A stretch of 64,000 nt of DNA. It comes from Methylobacter luteus IMV-B-3098 (lineage in GTDB: Bacteria; Pseudomonadota; Gammaproteobacteria; Methylococcales; Methylomonadaceae). The number at the start of each line of letters is the position of its first letter. Position 1 is the stretch's first letter. The notes under the pieces were generated by a model. The model made no database searches and was not told the DNA's origin. It saw only the letters and a list, made by a program, of their open reading frames with translations. Where the stretch lies: assembly GCF_000427625.1 (NCBI RefSeq), contig NZ_KE386569.1, positions 435,376 through 499,375 of the forward strand, in the 5' to 3' direction. A program made the position numbers and the translations under genes. Below, piece by piece: positions 61,393-64,000 of the stretch.

Positions 61393-62496
61393 ATGAAGCG
61401 CAGAAGAAATAAAGCTAGCTTTCCAAGTATCTTGATGATGATTTTCAGAAGTCTATATGATGCTCGGGAAAAAAAAATACCCGCAAGACCCCACAGACAT
61501 CATCCAACCAATAAAACGGCAACGCAAACCAGACCGGATGGTCCGAAAACCAGAGTCTCGGGCGGCGATTTCAGGGATAAATTGCACGCCTATCTTGACT
61601 TGCATGCCCATGCACTCTTTTCCAGTCTCGGACGTTTGGTGGATTCGCCGTATACGTCCATCATGACCATAACCGTGCTGGCTATTGCCATTTCACTGGC
61701 CAGCGTTTTTTATATTACAGTAGCGAATCTTCAACAGTTGTCCGGTAATTTGGAGGCAAGCAATCAAATATCGTTGTTTCTGCGTGATGATGTCTCCGAT
61801 GCAAGCGCTAAAAAGTTTGCAGAAAGCATAAGGCAGAATCCGGTTATTCAGGAAGTCAAATTAATTACTAAAAACCAGGCTTTGGAAGAGTTTCGGACAT
61901 ACAGTGGTTTCGGCGAGGCTGTTACTGCGCTGGAAAAAAATCCGCTGCCTATCGTCATTCAGGTTTTACCGAAAAATACTCTTGAAAATGGAGGGGAACT
62001 TGAGAAGTTGCTTAATTCATTTAAACAGGCCGTTGAAGTCGATTTTGCCCAAGTGGATATGCAGTGGGTCAAGCGTCTGCAATCTTTCATGGAATTAGCG
62101 CGGCGCACCGGCTCTGCATTAAGTTTGTTGCTGGGAATCGCCGTATTGTTTGTTGCCGGAAATACCATACGATTGGAATTGCATAACCGTCGGGAGGAAG
62201 TCGAGATTGCCAAATTGGTAGGCGCTACTAACAGCTTTATTCAACGGCCGTTTTTATACAGTGGATTTTGGCTTGGCTTTTTTGCAGGCGTGGCGGCATG
62301 GTTTATCGTTGCCGTGATGATGCTGATTGTGAAACACCCTATCGAGGAACTTTCCGGCTTGTATGAAGGGGATTTTCATTTGCTGTTTTTGAGTTATTCG
62401 GAGACCTTCGCGCTGCTGTTTATCTCCTCATTACTAGGCATAGTGGGTTCGTGGGCTGTGCTTAGTTACCAGCTCCAACAGCTGAAGCCCGAGTAG
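61393..62496 (+). CDS. ftsX: Cell-division permease-like protein FtsX
   Basis: FtsX is the membrane partner of FtsE. The 367-residue protein has a ~90-residue, basic, low-complexity cytoplasmic N-terminus (longer than usual), the first helix (TVLAIAISLASVFYITVAN), the periplasmic domain (NQISLFLRDDVSDASAKKF) and three further helices with EVEIAKLVGATNSFIQRPF, a family hallmark. The start (ATG at 61393) is 3 bp after ftsE; the long N-terminus could be shortened only to an internal methionine with no better ribosome site. Confidence 0.94.
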   Translation: MKRRRNKASFPSILMMIFRSLYDAREKKIPARPHRHHPTNKTATQTRPDGPKTRVSGGDFRDKLHAYLDLHAHALFSSLGRLVDSPYTSIMTITVLAIAISLASVFYITVANLQQLSGNLEASNQISLFLRDDVSDASAKKFAESIRQNPVIQEVKLITKNQALEEFRTYSGFGEAVTALEKNPLPIVIQVLPKNTLENGGELEKLLNSFKQAVEVDFAQVDMQWVKRLQSFMELARRTGSALSLLLGIAVLFVAGNTIRLELHNRREEVEIAKLVGATNSFIQRPFLYSGFWLGFFAGVAAWFIVAVMMLIVKHPIEELSGLYEGDFHLLFLSYSETFALLFISSLLGIVGSWAVLSYQLQQLKPE

Positions 62497-62518
62497 AACA
62501 GTGGAACTTAGAAAATTA

Positions 62519-62545
62519 TTAGCACTCTTAAAAGCGGAGTGCTAG
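62519..62545 (+). promoter_or_regulatory. CIRCE operator upstream of rpoH
   Basis: TTAGCACTC-N9-GAGTGCTAG is the CIRCE consensus (TTAGCACTC-N9-GAGTGCTAA) with a single change at the last base. It begins 22 bp after the ftsX stop and ends 33 bp before the rpoH start. CIRCE is bound by the heat-shock repressor HrcA. Its place here predicts HrcA repression of rpoH or of an rpoH promoter in this gap. Confidence 0.9.
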
Positions 62546-62578
62546 AATTCGATTTAAGTTTTTTACTAAGGGGATACC

Positions 62579-63436
62579 ATGAGTAGTGCATTAGCTTTAC
62601 CCGTTAATTTGTCAGTCGGAACATTTGACGCTTACTTGAATCTTGTCAGGCAGATGCCTAGATTGACTGCTGATCAAGAACGTGAATTAGCCTTGAGATT
62701 TAGAGATCACGGCGACTTGGAAGCGGCTCGGGAATTGGTGATGTCCAACTTGCGTTTTGTCGTTCACGTTGCGAGAGGCTACAGCGGTTATGGCCTGCCC
62801 ATGCCGGATATTATTCAGGAAGGCAACATCGGATTGATGAAAGCTGTGAAGCGTTTTGACCCTGATGTTGGCGTGCGACTGGTTTCTTTTGCAGTGCATT
62901 GGATCAAAGCCGAAATTCACGAGTACGTCATCAAGAACTGGCGTATCGTAAAAGTTGCGACAACAAAGGCGCAACGGAAGCTGTTCTTCAATCTGCGCAA
63001 ATCCAAAGCGAATCTGGGCTGGCTGTCCAATGACGAAGCAACGGCCATTGCCAAGGATCTGGATGTCGATGTCGATACCGTTTATGAAATGGAGAAACGC
63101 CTGGATAGCAGGGATATGGCTTTTGATATGCCCAGCGATGAATCCGAGGAAGAAAACTATATAGCGCCTGTGAACTATCTTCAGCAACACGGTACTGACC
63201 CGGCTTTATTGCTTGAAAATGAAGATTGGGGAGGGCATGAGCAGAATTTATTATCCGAAGCTTTGTCGGAGTTGGATGAGCGCAGCCTGGACATTCTTTC
63301 CAGCCGCTGGCTGGCGGATAAAAAAGCCACCTTGCACGAGCTGGCCGAGCGTTACAATGTGTCTGCTGAAAGAATCAGGCAGTTGGAACAAAATGCCATG
63401 AAAAAATTGCGGGCAGCGGTTGTGCTTGAAGCCTGA
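62579..63436 (+). CDS. rpoH: RNA polymerase heat-shock sigma factor RpoH (sigma-32)
   Basis: Sigma-32 directs RNA polymerase to heat-shock promoters. The 285-residue protein has region 2 ([40 protein letters not shown]), the RpoH box [12 protein letters not shown] and region 4 HTH ([20 protein letters not shown]). It follows ftsX by 82 bp in the usual ftsYEX-rpoH order. AAGGGGA precedes the ATG. A CIRCE operator lies in the gap. Confidence 0.97.
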   Translation: MSSALALPVNLSVGTFDAYLNLVRQMPRLTADQERELALRFRDHGDLEAARELVMSNLRFVVHVARGYSGYGLPMPDIIQEGNIGLMKAVKRFDPDVGVRLVSFAVHWIKAEIHEYVIKNWRIVKVATTKAQRKLFFNLRKSKANLGWLSNDEATAIAKDLDVDVDTVYEMEKRLDSRDMAFDMPSDESEEENYIAPVNYLQQHGTDPALLLENEDWGGHEQNLLSEALSELDERSLDILSSRWLADKKATLHELAERYNVSAERIRQLEQNAMKKLRAAVVLEA

Positions 63437-63460
63437 TCGTTTCATCATGTTGAACAAAAA

Positions 63461-63492
63461 AGGCTTGGCGGTTTAACCGCCAAGCCTTTTTT
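63461..63492. terminator. Strong bidirectional terminator after rpoH
   Basis: AGGCTTGGCGG (63461-63471) pairs perfectly with CCGCCAAGCCT (63477-63487). A T-run follows on the plus strand and five A precede the stem, so it can end both rpoH and the convergent small gene. Confidence 0.92.
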
Positions 63493-63580
63493 ATTTGTTC
63501 GCTTTGAATCAATCGTAGCAATCAGCGCAGGAATGATAATCAACGAAATATCAAGAACTGGGCGAGAACATCTTTCATCT

Positions 63581-63817
63581 TCAGGCGGGTTTGAGTATGT
63601 CCAGAATAGCCTGGGCCTGCTCGGTAACCTCACGGCCTAGGCTGGTCAGATAACCGCCGTCTTTCTGCGAGATAAGACCTTTATCGTATAAGCGCCGGGT
63701 GGCGTTAATGGTTTCCGGCGTCGCTGTCTTGTGAACCTTAATGCCTTCTTGTGTGGTAGTGAGGTTGTAACGGACCAGTATGTTTAGTTCCTCTACAATA
63801 TCTTGCGTATAAGGCAT
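63581..63817 (-). CDS. Small TIGR02647-family protein
   Basis: This 78-residue, mostly alpha-helical protein (EELNILVRYNLTTTQEGIKV; TINATRRLYDKGLISQKDGG; LTSLGREVTEQAQAILDIL) matches the TIGR02647 family of Gammaproteobacteria, which has a winged-helix-like pattern and no known function. It is a single-gene unit, convergent with rpoH. Confidence 0.85.
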   Translation of the reverse strand: MPYTQDIVEELNILVRYNLTTTQEGIKVHKTATPETINATRRLYDKGLISQKDGGYLTSLGREVTEQAQAILDILKPA

Positions 63818-63898
63818 GGTGAATCCTCGTGAGTTATTTTATGAGCCGATAGCATAATGCTTTTCGAGGCAAAGCGCGTATTTTTTACGGTTAAAGGT

Positions 63899-64000
63899 TC
63901 AGGCAGGTGATTTCGGTTTCCGGCACGACGGGCTGTGGCCCTGTTTTTCGCAGAGCTGATAACTTAACTGTGCGGCCCAGTATTGATAGGCCAGCGCAAT
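63899..64000 (-). CDS. C-terminal end of a gene continuing beyond the window
   Basis: On the minus strand the frame from the window edge reads IALAYQYWAAQLSYQLCEKQ and ends after 33 codons at 63899. The composition looks protein-like, but the fragment is too short to identify. Confidence 0.35.
   Translation of the reverse strand: MALAYQYWAAQLSYQLCEKQGHSPSCRKPKSPA

Overview
The window looks like a chromosomal segment of a type I methanotroph-like gammaproteobacterium (order Methylococcales). The strongest pointer is a gene for HpnR, the radical-SAM hopanoid C-3 methylase. Other gammaproteobacterial genes agree: cmoA, split class II ribonucleotide reductase nrdJab, yafS-rnhA, and ftsE-ftsX-rpoH. 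The exact species cannot be told from the sequence alone, and no methane or methanol oxidation gene lies in the window.

Layout. 0.5-7.3 kb: cmoA, a decayed transposase, an L,D-transpeptidase and a large MscK-type mechanosensitive channel. 7.3-20.5 kb (all minus strand): a lipid block with a flavin reductase, beta-oxidation genes in FadN-FadA-FadE style, a fused acyltransferase/alpha-beta hydrolase, MlaA lipoprotein, an FGGY kinase and a GlpD-like dehydrogenase. 20.8-30.1 kb: an M23 peptidase, then an outer-membrane electron conduit (MtrB/PioB barrel plus MtrA/DmsE decaheme cytochrome), preceded in transcription order by four tandem paralogues of a secreted monoheme cytochrome. Each paralogue carries two copies of an unrecognised ~95-residue module. 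Between the paralogues lie truncated copies of the decaheme gene's 5' end, which record how the array was duplicated.

30.2-33.8 kb: an MlaE-MlaF-MCE-lipoprotein lipid transporter. 33.8-34.1 kb: a candidate small RNA on the minus strand with a near-consensus promoter and a terminator. 34.4-36 kb: hpnR. 36-38.6 kb: a repeat-rich zone with palindromic repeats, the 3' end of a group II intron and an IS630-type element that interrupts a membrane-protein gene at a TA dinucleotide. 38.7-41.7 kb: nrdJab with paired NrdR boxes. 41.9-51.8 kb: an amino-acid permease, a zinc alcohol dehydrogenase, cold-shock and RRM proteins, MltD, YafS, RNase HI, an HNH protein and a large orphan lipoprotein.

52.2-63.4 kb: an aa3-type cytochrome oxidase cluster (subunit II with two fused cytochrome c domains, subunit I, a 32-residue assembly peptide, Cox11, subunit III, SURF1, a SCO-like protein) that runs into cell-division and heat-shock genes. 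The junction is a single ORF joining heme A synthase (CtaA) to the SRP receptor GTPase FtsY, followed by ftsE, ftsX, a CIRCE operator and rpoH. The CtaA-FtsY fusion and the MtrAB/tandem monoheme array are the two most unusual items here.

No tRNA, rRNA or CRISPR array was recognised.
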